From Cellulomonas wangsupingiae (GTDB lineage: Bacteria > Actinomycetota > Actinomycetes > Actinomycetales > Cellulomonadaceae), in contig NZ_CP101989.1 of NCBI RefSeq assembly GCF_024508275.1, positions 2,728,001-2,792,000 of the forward strand: a stretch of DNA of 64,000 nt, written 5' to 3'. This document shows positions 53,641 through 63,275 of the stretch, one piece after another (within the stretch, counting starts at the first letter, position 1; each line of letters begins with the position of its first letter). A model generated the notes under the pieces. The model was not told the origin of the DNA and ran no database searches. It was given only the letters and a program-made list of their open reading frames with translations. A program made the translations under genes and the position numbers.

Positions 53641-56600
53641 CGGGTCGACCAGGTTCAAGGGGTCGTTGTTGACGTACGGGTACGGCGTCGTCGTGCCCGC
53701 GAGCCCGGCCACCGGCGGCAACGGATCGACGGCAGTGAACCGCCCGGTCGCCGCGTCGTAGGCGCGCGACGTCATCAACGCCAGCCCTGCCACCGTCAGC
53801 TGCCCCCGATAACCGAACCCGACCGCCGGCACGTCCGCCGTGCCGGTCGCGCTGCCGAACTCGTCGAACCCGCCCGCGAGGCGCCCGATCACGTCGTTAC
53901 CGAGGATCGACCCGAGCACGTCACGCGACACGTCGGAGATGACCGTGTCGGTCGACGTCTGCAGCAGCGCCCCTCCGGCACCGCGGAGCAGGCTGGTGGT
54001 CGACTCGCCGTCCGACAACGCCGCGACCGCTGGAACACCGCGCAGGTCGGGCAACCAGTCCAGCGCCGTCGTCCCGGAACCGGCCCCCGTCGTGGACCAC
54101 GACACCGACCGCGGGTTCCCGTCACCGTCGCGAACGAGCTCCGCCACGGTCCGCGCGCTCGCGTCACCCGACTCGTCCGGTCGCACGGACGTGATCGACG
54201 TCGGCACGCCGAGGCCGTCGTACGACAGCTCCAGCGTCGAGCCGTCGGCGACCTCGCGCCCTGTCAGACGGCCGGCGCCGTCGTAGGTCGAGGTCGCCCA
54301 CGTCCGTCCGCCCCGCTCCACCGCGGTCAGCTGGTTCGCCGCGTCGTAGGTGTACTCCTCGAGCGTCCCACCGACGGTCCTGGTCGCCCGGTTGCCCGCC
54401 CGGTCGTACGTGTAGGTGCCGTCGTCGTCGCCAGGGCCGTCGACGCCGGTGAGCTGCCCGGCGCGGTCGTACGCGTACGCGGTGGCCGCACCGTCCGTGG
54501 TCAGCGTGGTGATGCGGCCGTTGGCGTCGCGCTCGACGCCGGTCGTGGCCGTCGGGGCCTCGGCACCCAGCTGCTCCGTGTAGCTCGACAGCAGCCCGTC
54601 GAGGTAGGTGAACGTGCGCACCGCTCCCGCTGACGATCCCTCACGCGTCACCCGACCGTCCTGGTCGACGGAGTACGCGAGGAAGCTCCCACGGTTGTCC
54701 GTCACCGCAGCCAGGTGGCCGTCGGGGTCCCGACCGTACGTCACGATCGTCCCGTCGGGGTACGTCGTGGTCGCGACCCGCCCGTTGCCGTCGTAGGTGA
54801 ACGTGAAGGGCGGCTCGTCCTGCGGCGAGTCGATCGACGTGAGCTGGCCCGCCGGGTCGTAGGTGTACCGGGTCGTGCCGGTGGCGTCGGTCATCGACGT
54901 TCGCCGGCCCATGAGGTCATACGTCCACGACGACCGCTCACCGCTCGGGTCCGTCCGGGAGACCAGCCGCCCCACCCGGTCGTACGTGTACGCGGTCACC
55001 TCGCCGTCCGGGTCCTCCACCCGCGTGACGTTGCCGCGCGTGTCGTACCGGTAGGACGTCACGCGGTCCAGCGGGTCCGTCACCGACGTGACGTGCCCGT
55101 TGTCGTCGTACGCGTACCGCGTCTCCCCTCCGCGGGGGTCGGTCTGGACGGTGAGCAGCCCGGCCTCGTCGTAGGCGTACGTCGTCCTGCCGCCGACCGC
55201 GTCCGTCGACGACGCCGGACGACCCGCGTCGTCGTAGGTGTAGCCGATCGCTCCACCGCCCGCGTCGACCACCTTCGTGGGGAGCCCGGCCCCCGTGAGC
55301 TCCGTCGTCACGGTGCCGGTCCCCGGTGCCGTCACCGACGTGCGACGCCCGGCCGCGTCGTACCCGTAGCTGGTCACGAGTCCGGCAGGGCTCGTGATCG
55401 ACGTGACGCGTCCGCCTGCGTCGTAGCCGTACGTCCACTCGTGGTCACCCGGGGTCGTGACGGTCGCCAGGCGTCCGTCGACGTCGTAGCCGTACCGCGT
55501 CGTGTAGCCCATGGCGTCGGTCGCGGACGCCAGGAGGCCGGCAGCCGTGTAGGTGGCGGCCGACGTGCGGCCCATCGGGTCGCGGCGCGAGACCTCGTTG
55601 CCGTTCGCGTCGTACGTGGACGTGGTCGTCGTGCCGTCCGGTGCGACCGTCGACAGCAGCCGCCCGTGCGCGTCGTACCCGTACCGGGTCATCGCGCCGT
55701 CGGCGTCCGTCGACCCGATGACGCGCCCGGCGTCGTCGTAGGTGAGTGAGACGCTCTGACCGCCTTGCTCGACGGCCGTGCGCCGCCCGTTGGCGTCGTA
55801 CGCGTACGAGGTCGTGACGTCGCCGCGGGTGGACGTGGCGACGCGCCCGAACAGGTCGCTCGTGTACGTCGTCTCCACGCCCGACGGGTCGACCGTCCGG
55901 GCGAGGTCTCCGCGCTCGTCGTAGTGGTAGCGCGTCACGCCGCCGTCGGGGCCGGTCTGCGTCTCGACCCTGCCCGCGTCGTCGTAGGTGTACGTCGTGG
56001 TCCGACCGTCCGGGTCGGTGCGACTCGCGACCCGCCCCGCCTTCGTGTACGTCGTGCTCGTGACCGCGCCCGTCGGCTCGGTCTGTGAGACGAGCCTGCC
56101 GGCGTCGTCGTGCTTCAGCAGCGTGACGCCGCCGTCGGGGGCGGTCACGGTCGTGACCCGGCCCGCCGCGTCGCGGGTGAAGGTCGTCACGGCGCCGCTC
56201 GGCGCCGTCTCCGAGGCGACGTTGCCCTGCTCGTCGTAGGTGTAGCGGGTGGTGCGCCCGTCGGCGTCCGTCAGTGCCGAGAGCCGCGGGCCGTCGACCT
56301 GCGCGTCGACCTCGGAGCCGTCGGGCAGGGTTGCGCCGGTAGGCACACGACTCGCGCCCTCGTAGCTGTACGTCACCACCTCGCCGGTGGGACCGGTGAC
56401 CTTCGTCGGACGCGCGGCGTCGTCGTACTCGTAGGTCGTGGTCGCACCGTTCGTGGTGACGGACTCGACCTGCCCCGTGGCCGTCCATGTGGTCGTGGTC
56501 GCCGCGCCGGCACGGTCCGTGGACTCCGAGATGCGCCCGTCCGCGTCGTAGGACCGGGTGGTCGTCGTGCCGTCACCGGTGGTCATCGCCGTGAGCCGAC

Positions 56601-58713
56601 CGTCCTCGTCGAACGTGTACGCCATGACGAGCGTCCCGTCCGGGTCGGTGATGCGGGCCGAGCCGTGCTCCTCGTCGTACTCGAACACCTCGGTGGGCTG
56701 CCCCGGGCGGGACTGCTCCAGCACACGCCCGTCCGAGTCGTACCTGTTGTCGACGACCTTCTTCCCGTCGGCGTCCGTGATCGAGTCGAGGAGACCGGCG
56801 TCGCTGTACCCGTAGCGGCGCTCACCGCCTGCGGGGTCCGCGACACCCACCAGCCGCCCGTCGTCGTAGCTCAGGGTCGCGGTGCGTCCGTCCGACGAGG
56901 TGACGGACCTGACCAGCCCGGAGTCGGAGTACGTGAGCTCCATCGAGTAGCCGGATCCCTCGAGGGTCCGGACCTGGCCGGACCATGCCCGCTCGACCGT
57001 GACGACGCGGCCGTCCGGATCCCGGAAGGACAGCACCCGCCCCGCGTTGTCGAAGGTCTCGCCCGAGCCGTCGGGCCGCGAGGTCGCCCAGCCTGTCGAC
57101 TGCCGCGTCAGCGCCGCGTCCAGGCCCGGCGGGGTGACGTAGCCGTTGTCGTCCCCGAGCGGGTAGACGACGGTCGAGCCGTCCGGCCACCGCACGGTGG
57201 CGGAGCCGTCCTCGTTCTCGGTGACCGACTGCGTCAACGACGAGGACCACCCCGGCCCGAACGGGCCTTCACGGTCGTCGCGCGAGTTGTACGTGAGGGA
57301 CACGCTCGGCGTCCACGGCCCGGGGAAGTCGAGCACCCGCTCGGGCTGCGTGAAGTTGCCGGTCGCGACGTTCACCGGGTCGTCGGAGTACCCGCCGTAC
57401 GTCGAGTGCCCGAACAGCGACTCCACGGTCGCGCTGATCGGTCGCCCACCGGACGAGCCTCCGGCACCGCCGACGAACGGCGTGACCGTCATGTTGCCGA
57501 CGCGGGGGTTCTCCGAGTTGATGCTCGGGGAGAACTCCGCCACGTCGTCGAAGGCGAACCCGTACGCGTTGCCGTTGGCCTCGCTGCGGTGCATCGCCTT
57601 CGAGTACAGGTTGGACGCGACACCGGGCCGGTAGAAGGACGCCGCGTCGTGGGTCGCCTGCACGTCCGACCCCTGGAACGAGGACGTCGACAGTGTCCCG
57701 CGGTTGAACGCGGCGCACAGCCGAGCCCCGATGGCCAGCGCTGCGTGGTGGTGGGGCTGACCGAGCGGCTGGGTCGTGCCCTCGCACGCGAAGATGTCGG
57801 TCGTCGAGAACTTCGCGAACGTCCCGACGACTGCTCCTGCGGTGTCCCGGAACACGAACTTGCCGTTCTCGACCCGTCCGACGAAGTTGCCGAGCGCAGT
57901 GGTCACCGTGAGCGGGTGCGTCGTGTAGTACGTCCACGCGTCGTTGACGTACTTCGTGAAGTAGCTCGCCGGGATGGTCCCGTCCTCCACGCCGTGGATC
58001 GGGGCGATCGCCCGCAGGGGCATCTTGCCGCCCTCGCGGTACTGGATGAGACCGCCCCAGCCGTACGACTTCAGGTCGTCGAAGATCCGCTGCCGACCAT
58101 TCGTCACCAGGCGTCCCTGGGTCTCCGGGCGCCCGTCACCGTGCACGACGGACACCGAGATCGGCACGGAGAAGGCATCCACCATCGTGGTGTTGATGAA
58201 GAAGCGAGACCCGTCCCGTGCGAACTCGACCCAGTCGAAGAGCGTGTCGTGGTTCGGGTCGGTCTCGACCCAGCCGGCCGGTTCGACCAGTCCTTCGGGT
58301 GCGAGGAAGAACTTCAGCTCGTTGCCGAACGACATGTAGATGCGACCCGAGACGAGTCCCGCACGCAGCTGCAGCGTGATGCTCGTGCCGTTGGCCGGAC
58401 CCGGGATGGCCGTGTCCGGGGCAGGCGGCGGGGGTGTCCCCTCCTCGAGCTCGTCCGGCATGTCGAACGCGTGGAAGGTACCTGCGCCGTCGACCCAACC
58501 TTGCACGCCTGTCGCCTGGTCACGCGCCATGACGTACAGGAACGTCCTGTCGGACAGGCCCGAGCTGTTCGTCACCGTGAAGGGCAGCATCCCTGCGGCG
58601 GCCTGGGCCGGGGCGGTGAGGCCCGCTGCGACGACCAGTGACGTGAGCACGGCGCCGAGCGTCCGCATCAGACGGTCGGAGCGCCGCGTGCGCGCATGAC
58701 GAGTTCGGTCCAC
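53041..58713 (-). CDS. Secreted RHS/YD-repeat protein with N-terminal GH64 beta-1,3-glucanase domain
   Basis: A 1890-aa exported protein. A signal peptide ends near residue 38 (cleavage after APAQA). Residues 42 to about 420 match glycoside hydrolase family 64: PFTVTNSSGLSDRTFLYV, GWVDGAG, FDWVEF and INTTMVDAFSVP. Glu163 and Asp179, 16 apart, correspond to the GH64 catalytic pair. Then come a Gly/Ser linker, a DUF6531-like segment, about 30 YD/RHS repeats and the RHS core end YVNNDPLNLVDPLGL. The last ~197 residues are a hydrophobic glycine-zipper region with no named toxin domain. GTG 58713 (with AGGGGG upstream) is preferred; ATG 58668 is an alternative. Confidence 0.88.
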   Translation of the reverse strand: MDRTRHARTRRSDRLMRTLGAVLTSLVVAAGLTAPAQAAAGMLPFTVTNSSGLSDRTFLYVMARDQATGVQGWVDGAGTFHAFDMPDELEEGTPPPPAPDTAIPGPANGTSITLQLRAGLVSGRIYMSFGNELKFFLAPEGLVEPAGWVETDPNHDTLFDWVEFARDGSRFFINTTMVDAFSVPISVSVVHGDGRPETQGRLVTNGRQRIFDDLKSYGWGGLIQYREGGKMPLRAIAPIHGVEDGTIPASYFTKYVNDAWTYYTTHPLTVTTALGNFVGRVENGKFVFRDTAGAVVGTFAKFSTTDIFACEGTTQPLGQPHHHAALAIGARLCAAFNRGTLSTSSFQGSDVQATHDAASFYRPGVASNLYSKAMHRSEANGNAYGFAFDDVAEFSPSINSENPRVGNMTVTPFVGGAGGSSGGRPISATVESLFGHSTYGGYSDDPVNVATGNFTQPERVLDFPGPWTPSVSLTYNSRDDREGPFGPGWSSSLTQSVTENEDGSATVRWPDGSTVVYPLGDDNGYVTPPGLDAALTRQSTGWATSRPDGSGETFDNAGRVLSFRDPDGRVVTVERAWSGQVRTLEGSGYSMELTYSDSGLVRSVTSSDGRTATLSYDDGRLVGVADPAGGERRYGYSDAGLLDSITDADGKKVVDNRYDSDGRVLEQSRPGQPTEVFEYDEEHGSARITDPDGTLVMAYTFDEDGRLTAMTTGDGTTTTRSYDADGRISESTDRAGAATTTTWTATGQVESVTTNGATTTYEYDDAARPTKVTGPTGEVVTYSYEGASRVPTGATLPDGSEVDAQVDGPRLSALTDADGRTTRYTYDEQGNVASETAPSGAVTTFTRDAAGRVTTVTAPDGGVTLLKHDDAGRLVSQTEPTGAVTSTTYTKAGRVASRTDPDGRTTTYTYDDAGRVETQTGPDGGVTRYHYDERGDLARTVDPSGVETTYTSDLFGRVATSTRGDVTTSYAYDANGRRTAVEQGGQSVSLTYDDAGRVIGSTDADGAMTRYGYDAHGRLLSTVAPDGTTTTSTYDANGNEVSRRDPMGRTSAATYTAAGLLASATDAMGYTTRYGYDVDGRLATVTTPGDHEWTYGYDAGGRVTSITSPAGLVTSYGYDAAGRRTSVTAPGTGTVTTELTGAGLPTKVVDAGGGAIGYTYDDAGRPASSTDAVGGRTTYAYDEAGLLTVQTDPRGGETRYAYDDNGHVTSVTDPLDRVTSYRYDTRGNVTRVEDPDGEVTAYTYDRVGRLVSRTDPSGERSSWTYDLMGRRTSMTDATGTTRYTYDPAGQLTSIDSPQDEPPFTFTYDGNGRVATTTYPDGTIVTYGRDPDGHLAAVTDNRGSFLAYSVDQDGRVTREGSSAGAVRTFTYLDGLLSSYTEQLGAEAPTATTGVERDANGRITTLTTDGAATAYAYDRAGQLTGVDGPGDDDGTYTYDRAGNRATRTVGGTLEEYTYDAANQLTAVERGGRTWATSTYDGAGRLTGREVADGSTLELSYDGLGVPTSITSVRPDESGDASARTVAELVRDGDGNPRSVSWSTTGAGSGTTALDWLPDLRGVPAVAALSDGESTTSLLRGAGGALLQTSTDTVISDVSRDVLGSILGNDVIGRLAGGFDEFGSATGTADVPAVGFGYRGQLTVAGLALMTSRAYDAATGRFTAVDPLPPVAGLAGTTTPYPYVNNDPLNLVDPLGLRSVSDRAFQGYASGPSASQFDVAAPRFQLRPARPLWQAPGVGTWQQEAVAGLSGASGVLNTVELSAAGLADYSASGTAAATVSRVGGFLDDAAPRVGLLARGVPPAAVVVATGSTVYSSIEAGESGGVVAARGVNAAAATTTGVMAGVVAGAAIGSVVPVVGTLVGAIGGGIIGFGVTYFAQRAGDRAINRAAYGQ
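54190..57060 (-). repeat. YD/RHS repeat array
   Basis: About 30 degenerate 20-residue repeats of the type YDxxGRxxxxTxPxG, each about 60-63 bp, run along this stretch of the RHS gene. They form the closed beta-cage that usually encloses a toxin tail. The repeats are strongly diverged in DNA sequence. Confidence 0.85.
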
Positions 58714-58906
58714 GAGGCCCCCTGCGACGATGGTCGGCGGGTTTCCCGCGCGACGAACCGGGAGCATCCTGACAGCCCGGGCATGTCCGGAGTCAATGAC
58801 TGGGGCAACTCTTCTCACGGACGTAACACGCGCGAAAGGACCGGGACGCGAGAGGTCGAGTCGATCGAGCCGCCCTCCCCGGCGCACGTGTGCAGCCGCA
58901 GGAACG

Positions 58907-58946
58907 CCAGAGGCCCTTCCGATCAGCTGATCGGAAGGGCCTCTGG
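58907..58946. terminator. 40-bp perfect palindrome between tRNA and RHS gene
   Basis: 20-bp arms (58907-58926 and 58927-58946) with no spacer form a very stable hairpin just downstream of the tRNA 3' end. It very likely terminates the tRNA transcript and may also stop rightward transcription. Confidence 0.8.
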
Positions 58947-58962
58947 ACTTCTACTTCACGAG

Positions 58963-59036
58963 TAGCGGGGGCAGGATTTGAACCTGCGACCTCTGGGTTA
59001 TGAGCCCAGCGAGCTACCGAGCTGCTCCACCCCGCG
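58963..59036 (-). tRNA. Initiator tRNA-fMet (CAT anticodon)
   Basis: 74 nt, ending at the discriminator A; CCA is not encoded. The acceptor stem begins CGCGGGG with an unpaired first base (C1 against U72), and the anticodon stem has three G-C pairs next to the CTCATAA loop. Both are initiator-tRNA signatures. The T arm GGTTCAAATCC is intact. It lies 20 nt after the stop of the EamA transporter gene. Confidence 0.95.
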
Positions 59037-59055
59037 TCGGTGTCTCAACCATACG

Positions 59056-60027
59056 TCAGGTGCGCCGAGCGTCCAAATCGGTGCGCTGGTCAGCGGCCGT
59101 GCCGGTCGTCAGGGCCGCTTTCGGCGGCACCGCGGACCGCCGCCCGGCCCGCTGCGCCACGACCACGCCGAGCACGACGAGCAGCCCTCCGACCGGCTCG
59201 TTCCAGTGCAGCTGCTCCCCCAGCACGACGATCCCCAGGAGCACACCGACCAGCGGCGTCAGGTACGTGACCGTCGAGGCGCGCTGCGGGCCCCACGCGT
59301 CGATGATGCGGGCCATCCAGACGTACGCCAGACCCGTGCCCAGGGCGCCGAGCCCGAGCATGGACAGCACGACGGGCCAGGTCAGGTGCACGGGCCCCGT
59401 CGCGACGAGCGGTGAGGCGAGCGTCAGCAGCAGGGCACCCGCGCTCACCTGACCGGCGGCCACGGTCTCCGGCGGCAGCCGCAGGGGCACCACGAACCGA
59501 CGCTGGTACGTGGTGCCGAGCCCGTAGCAGGCCGTCGCACCGAGGCACGCGAGGACGGCCGGCAGCGGGGCCGCGGTGGCGACGTCCCCCGCGTACGCCC
59601 ACGGGCCGACGACGACCACGACGCCCACCGCGCCGACGGCCAGGCCCACGCGCTGGATCGCCGTGAGCCGCTCGACCGGCAGCAGCAGCGCGACGGCGGC
59701 GGCCGTCATGAGCGGCGTCGTCGCGTTGAAGATGCTGGACAGGCCCGAGGCGAGGTGCTGCCCCGCCCACGCGAACAGCAGGTACGGCACCATGCACAGC
59801 AGCACGCCGACCACGGTGAGGTGCCCCCAGGTCCGCCGGTCCCGCGGCCAGGCCCGGCGCGCGACCGCCATGACGACCACGAGCGTCAGGGCGCCGAGGA
59901 GCAGGCGCGACAGCGCCACCTGGGCGGGCGAGAGCCCTTCGAGGCCGACCTTCATGAACAGGAAGCTCGAACCCCACACGAGTGCGGCGGCCAGGTACGG
60001 GGCCACCACGCGGTTGTCGGACGTCAT
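59056..60027 (-). CDS. EamA family (DMT superfamily) transporter
   Basis: A 323-aa permease with ten TM helices in two EamA repeats (AALVWGSSFLFMKVGLEGLSP at the start; LGLGALGTGLAYVWMARII later). DMT exporters move amino acids, nucleobases or drugs out of the cell. ATG 60027 is used; GTG 60045 would add six residues. The C-terminus is a polar tail. Confidence 0.87.
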   Translation of the reverse strand: MTSDNRVVAPYLAAALVWGSSFLFMKVGLEGLSPAQVALSRLLLGALTLVVVMAVARRAWPRDRRTWGHLTVVGVLLCMVPYLLFAWAGQHLASGLSSIFNATTPLMTAAAVALLLPVERLTAIQRVGLAVGAVGVVVVVGPWAYAGDVATAAPLPAVLACLGATACYGLGTTYQRRFVVPLRLPPETVAAGQVSAGALLLTLASPLVATGPVHLTWPVVLSMLGLGALGTGLAYVWMARIIDAWGPQRASTVTYLTPLVGVLLGIVVLGEQLHWNEPVGGLLVVLGVVVAQRAGRRSAVPPKAALTTGTAADQRTDLDARRT

Positions 60028-60123
60028 CCCCCGAGGGTCGCGCACGCCACTGACATCCGACAGCAGGATCTCTGCCGCCGACCGTCGAGTCCCGGCCCGA
60101 CGCCGGGCCGGCCGGGAGCACGA

Positions 60124-60169
60124 CGACGCCCGCCGTCCCCACCGCGAGGGTGGGGACGACGGGCGTCGA
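60124..60169 (-). terminator. Hairpin terminator of the UPF0182 gene
   Basis: A long inverted repeat, with 11-bp inner arms around a 4-nt loop and outer arms continuing after a single mismatch, lies 11 nt beyond the stop. Confidence 0.8.
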
Positions 60170-60179
60170 CGGTGCGGCG

Positions 60180-63176
60180 TCAGCCGCCCAGACGCTCCTC
60201 CGCGGCGATCGCGTCCGCGAGGGCCTGGTCGAGGCGCTTCTGCGCCTCGCCGTAGGCGGCGAAGTCGTTGTCCGCCAGCGCCTCCTGGCCCTCGACGATC
60301 GCCTGCCGCGCACGCTGCAGGGCCTCGTCGAGCGCGGTCCGCGCGTCCGTGGCGTCGGCGCTCGGCGCCGGCGTCGCGTCGGCGCTGGGCTCGGCCGTCG
60401 GGTCGTCGGTCGCGTCCTCGCCGGGCGCCTCGGTCGGCACCTCGGGCACGGGCTCCGCGCCCGCGTCGCCCGCGTCGGCACCGGAGTCGCCGCCGAAGAC
60501 CTGGTCCAGCGCCCCGTCGAGCGTCTCGGCGAACCCGATCTCGTCACCGAAGGACACGAGCACGCGCTGCAGCAGGGGGAACGTCGTCCCGCTGGCCGCC
60601 TGCACGTACACGGGCTGCACGTACAGCAGACCGCCGCCGACCGGCAGCGTCAGCAGGTTGCCGCGCCGCACCGACGAGTCCCCGCGCTGGAGGATGTTCA
60701 GCTCGTTGGACACCTTCGGGTCGGCGGTGAAGTTGGCGCTCGCCTGACCCGGGCCCGGCACCGTCGAGTCCCGTGGCAGCTCCAGCAGCCGCATCTTGCC
60801 GTACGTCTCGGAGACCTTCCCCGGGGTGTTGCCGGCCTCGGCGTCCACCGCCAGGTAGCCGGTGAGCACGTTGCGCGCGTTGCCACCGCCCGGGATGAAC
60901 GTCGACATCAGGGAGAACGTCGCGTCCTGCTCACCCGGCATCTGCAGCGTGAGGTAGTACGGCGGCTGCGGGACGTCCGAGTTGGTCGCCGTCGGGTCCC
61001 CCGGGTTCTGCCAGAAGTCGTTGCCGGAGAAGAACTCGGCCGCGCTCGTCACGTGGTACTGCCCGAGCAGGGCCCGCTGGACCTTGAACAGGTCCTCCGG
61101 GTACCGGATGTGGCTCATCAGGTCGCCGCTGATGTCGGACATCGGCTGCAGCGTCGTCGGGAAGACCTTCGTCCACGCCTTGAGGATCGGGTCCTCCGTG
61201 TCCCAGGCGTACAGGTCGACCGAGCCGTCGTACGCGTCGACGGTGGCCTTCACCGAGTTGCGGATGTAGTTCACCTGCTTGGGCTGCAGGGCCTGCACCG
61301 TGGCGCTGCGCTCGGTGAGCGAGTCCGTCGTCGCGTCCTCCAGGGAGCGCACGGCCGCGTACGGGTACTGGTCGGAGGTCGTGTAGCCGTCGATGATCCA
61401 CTTGACCCGCCCGTCGACGACGGCGGGGTACACGCGCCCGTCGAGGTCGAGGAACGGCGCGACCTTCGCGACCCGCTCGCGCGGGTCACGGTCGTACAGG
61501 ATCTGCGAGTTCTCGTTGACGCGCTCGGAGAACAGCAGCTGCTCGTCACCGAACTTCAGGGCGTACAGCGCCTTGTGCCACAGGCTGCCGACCGAGGGAC
61601 CGGCGGACACGTCCTGCGTCGGGAACCGGAACGGGACCGACCCGGTGCCGGTCTCGTCGTCCGGGTAGTCGAACTCCCAGCCGTCGGTGCCCTCCGGGCC
61701 GCCGACGATGGAGTACTCGGGCGACTGCTGGCCGAAGTAGATGCGCGGCTCGTACTCGCCGAGCTGCCCCTGCGAGGGGATGCCGCCCTCCCAGAACGCC
61801 GGCGCACCGCGCGCACCGCGGGTGTTGCCGTAGGCGGCGACCACGCCGAAGCCGTGCGTGTAGACCGTCGTGTCGTTGGTCCAGTTGCGCTGCGCGTCGT
61901 TCAGGCCGGCGAGGTCGAGCTCGCGCACCGCGATCACCGTGTCGCGGCTCTCGCCCTCGATCGTGTAGCGGTCGACCGACAGCGAGTCGGGGAAGTTGTA
62001 GAAGCCGCGGATCTGCTGCAGCTGCTTGAACGACGGGGAGACGATGTTCGGGTCGAGCAGGCGGATCGACGACGTGGTCTCCGCGTCCTCGCGCAGCGCG
62101 CCGGGCTCGGCGGTGACCTTGGCGTCGTACTCGCTGATCTCGATGTCCCGCAGGTCGTACGCCGACAGCGTCGCGTCGATGTTGCGCTGGATGTACTCCG
62201 ACTCCGCGTCCTGCTGGTTCGGCTGCACCTGGAAGCGCTGCACGACCGCGGGGTACACGCCACCGACGACGACGGCGGCGACGACCATGAGGCCCACGCC
62301 GATCGCCGGCAGCCGCCAGTTGCCCGTGAACGCGGTGGCGACGAACGCCCCGGCGACCACGACCGCCGCGACGGCGAGGATGGCCTTGGACGGGATGACG
62401 GCGTGCACGTCGGTGAAGCCCGCGCCCTGCCACCGCTGCTCACCGGTCTGCTGCTTGGTGAGGATCGAGTAGCGGTCGAGCCAGTAGTTGGCGGCGACGA
62501 GCAGCAGCACGAGCGCGCCGAGCACCGACAGGTGCACGCGCGCCGCGCGCGTCGTCCGCGGCGCGCCCGCGCCGCCACCGATCCGCAGGCCCCCGTAGAG
62601 GTAGTGCGTGGCCACGGCCGCGACCGACGACAGCACGAGGACGGCCATGAGGAACGACACGACGAACCGCAGCCCGGGCAGCGTGAACAGGTAGAACCCC
62701 AGGTCGACGTCCCACTGCGGGTCGGTGACGCCGACGCGCCCGCCGTTGAGCCACAGCTGCACCGTGCTCCACTGCTGCGACGCGGCACCGCCGGCGAACA
62801 GCCCCAGGACCACCGGGCCGATCACCAGGACGAGGCGACGCAGGGGCTCGATCGCCTCGCGGTACTGGTCGAGGTTCGCCTGCTCCTGCGTCGACGGCGC
62901 GTACACCGGCCGTGCGCGGTAGGCGAAGCTCAGGGAGAACCCGACGCCCGCGGCCATGACCGCGAAGCCGAGCACGAACAGCAGCCCGCGCGTGACCCAC
63001 TCGGTCCGCAGCACCTCGGTGAACCCGAGCTGGGAGAACCACAGCACCTCGGTCCACACCTGGGCGAGGACGAGGAGCAGGACGACGAGCACACCCAGGG
63101 TGACGAGCGTCGGGACCAGCGGTCCGCGGCGGCGGGGCGCTACGGGTCGAGGGCGGGGCGGGGAGGCGAAGGTCAC
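60180..63176 (-). CDS. UPF0182 family membrane protein
   Basis: A 998-aa actinobacterial UPF0182 (COG1615) protein. About seven N-terminal TM helices (from residue 20, with VWTEVLWFSQLGF) are followed by a large extracytoplasmic region with NIDATLSAYDL, VYTHGFGVVAAYGN and RPRIYFG-like strands. A disordered acidic/proline-rich C-terminal tail and a coiled coil end the protein. GTG 63176 starts it 8 nt after GAGGACC. The family function is unknown. It is divergent from PPA1309, as in many Micrococcales genomes. Confidence 0.9.
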   Translation of the reverse strand: MTFASPPRPRPVAPRRRGPLVPTLVTLGVLVVLLLVLAQVWTEVLWFSQLGFTEVLRTEWVTRGLLFVLGFAVMAAGVGFSLSFAYRARPVYAPSTQEQANLDQYREAIEPLRRLVLVIGPVVLGLFAGGAASQQWSTVQLWLNGGRVGVTDPQWDVDLGFYLFTLPGLRFVVSFLMAVLVLSSVAAVATHYLYGGLRIGGGAGAPRTTRAARVHLSVLGALVLLLVAANYWLDRYSILTKQQTGEQRWQGAGFTDVHAVIPSKAILAVAAVVVAGAFVATAFTGNWRLPAIGVGLMVVAAVVVGGVYPAVVQRFQVQPNQQDAESEYIQRNIDATLSAYDLRDIEISEYDAKVTAEPGALREDAETTSSIRLLDPNIVSPSFKQLQQIRGFYNFPDSLSVDRYTIEGESRDTVIAVRELDLAGLNDAQRNWTNDTTVYTHGFGVVAAYGNTRGARGAPAFWEGGIPSQGQLGEYEPRIYFGQQSPEYSIVGGPEGTDGWEFDYPDDETGTGSVPFRFPTQDVSAGPSVGSLWHKALYALKFGDEQLLFSERVNENSQILYDRDPRERVAKVAPFLDLDGRVYPAVVDGRVKWIIDGYTTSDQYPYAAVRSLEDATTDSLTERSATVQALQPKQVNYIRNSVKATVDAYDGSVDLYAWDTEDPILKAWTKVFPTTLQPMSDISGDLMSHIRYPEDLFKVQRALLGQYHVTSAAEFFSGNDFWQNPGDPTATNSDVPQPPYYLTLQMPGEQDATFSLMSTFIPGGGNARNVLTGYLAVDAEAGNTPGKVSETYGKMRLLELPRDSTVPGPGQASANFTADPKVSNELNILQRGDSSVRRGNLLTLPVGGGLLYVQPVYVQAASGTTFPLLQRVLVSFGDEIGFAETLDGALDQVFGGDSGADAGDAGAEPVPEVPTEAPGEDATDDPTAEPSADATPAPSADATDARTALDEALQRARQAIVEGQEALADNDFAAYGEAQKRLDQALADAIAAEERLGG

Positions 63177-63275
63177 GGCGTGGCGGTCCTCGTCATTCGG
63201 CGGTCGACGGGCGCAGGGCGCGCCCACCCAGGCGAACGGGCCGGGTGGGTCCCAGGTTCCCACACGGGTGGGACC

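Noticed and set aside
54190..57060. The repeat array as a CRISPR or tandem DNA repeat
   Set aside because: The periodicity is of protein YD repeats; DNA units are diverged and there are no spacers.
58963..59036. Elongator tRNA-Met
   Set aside because: Unpaired first acceptor base and three G-C pairs by the anticodon loop mark an initiator tRNA.
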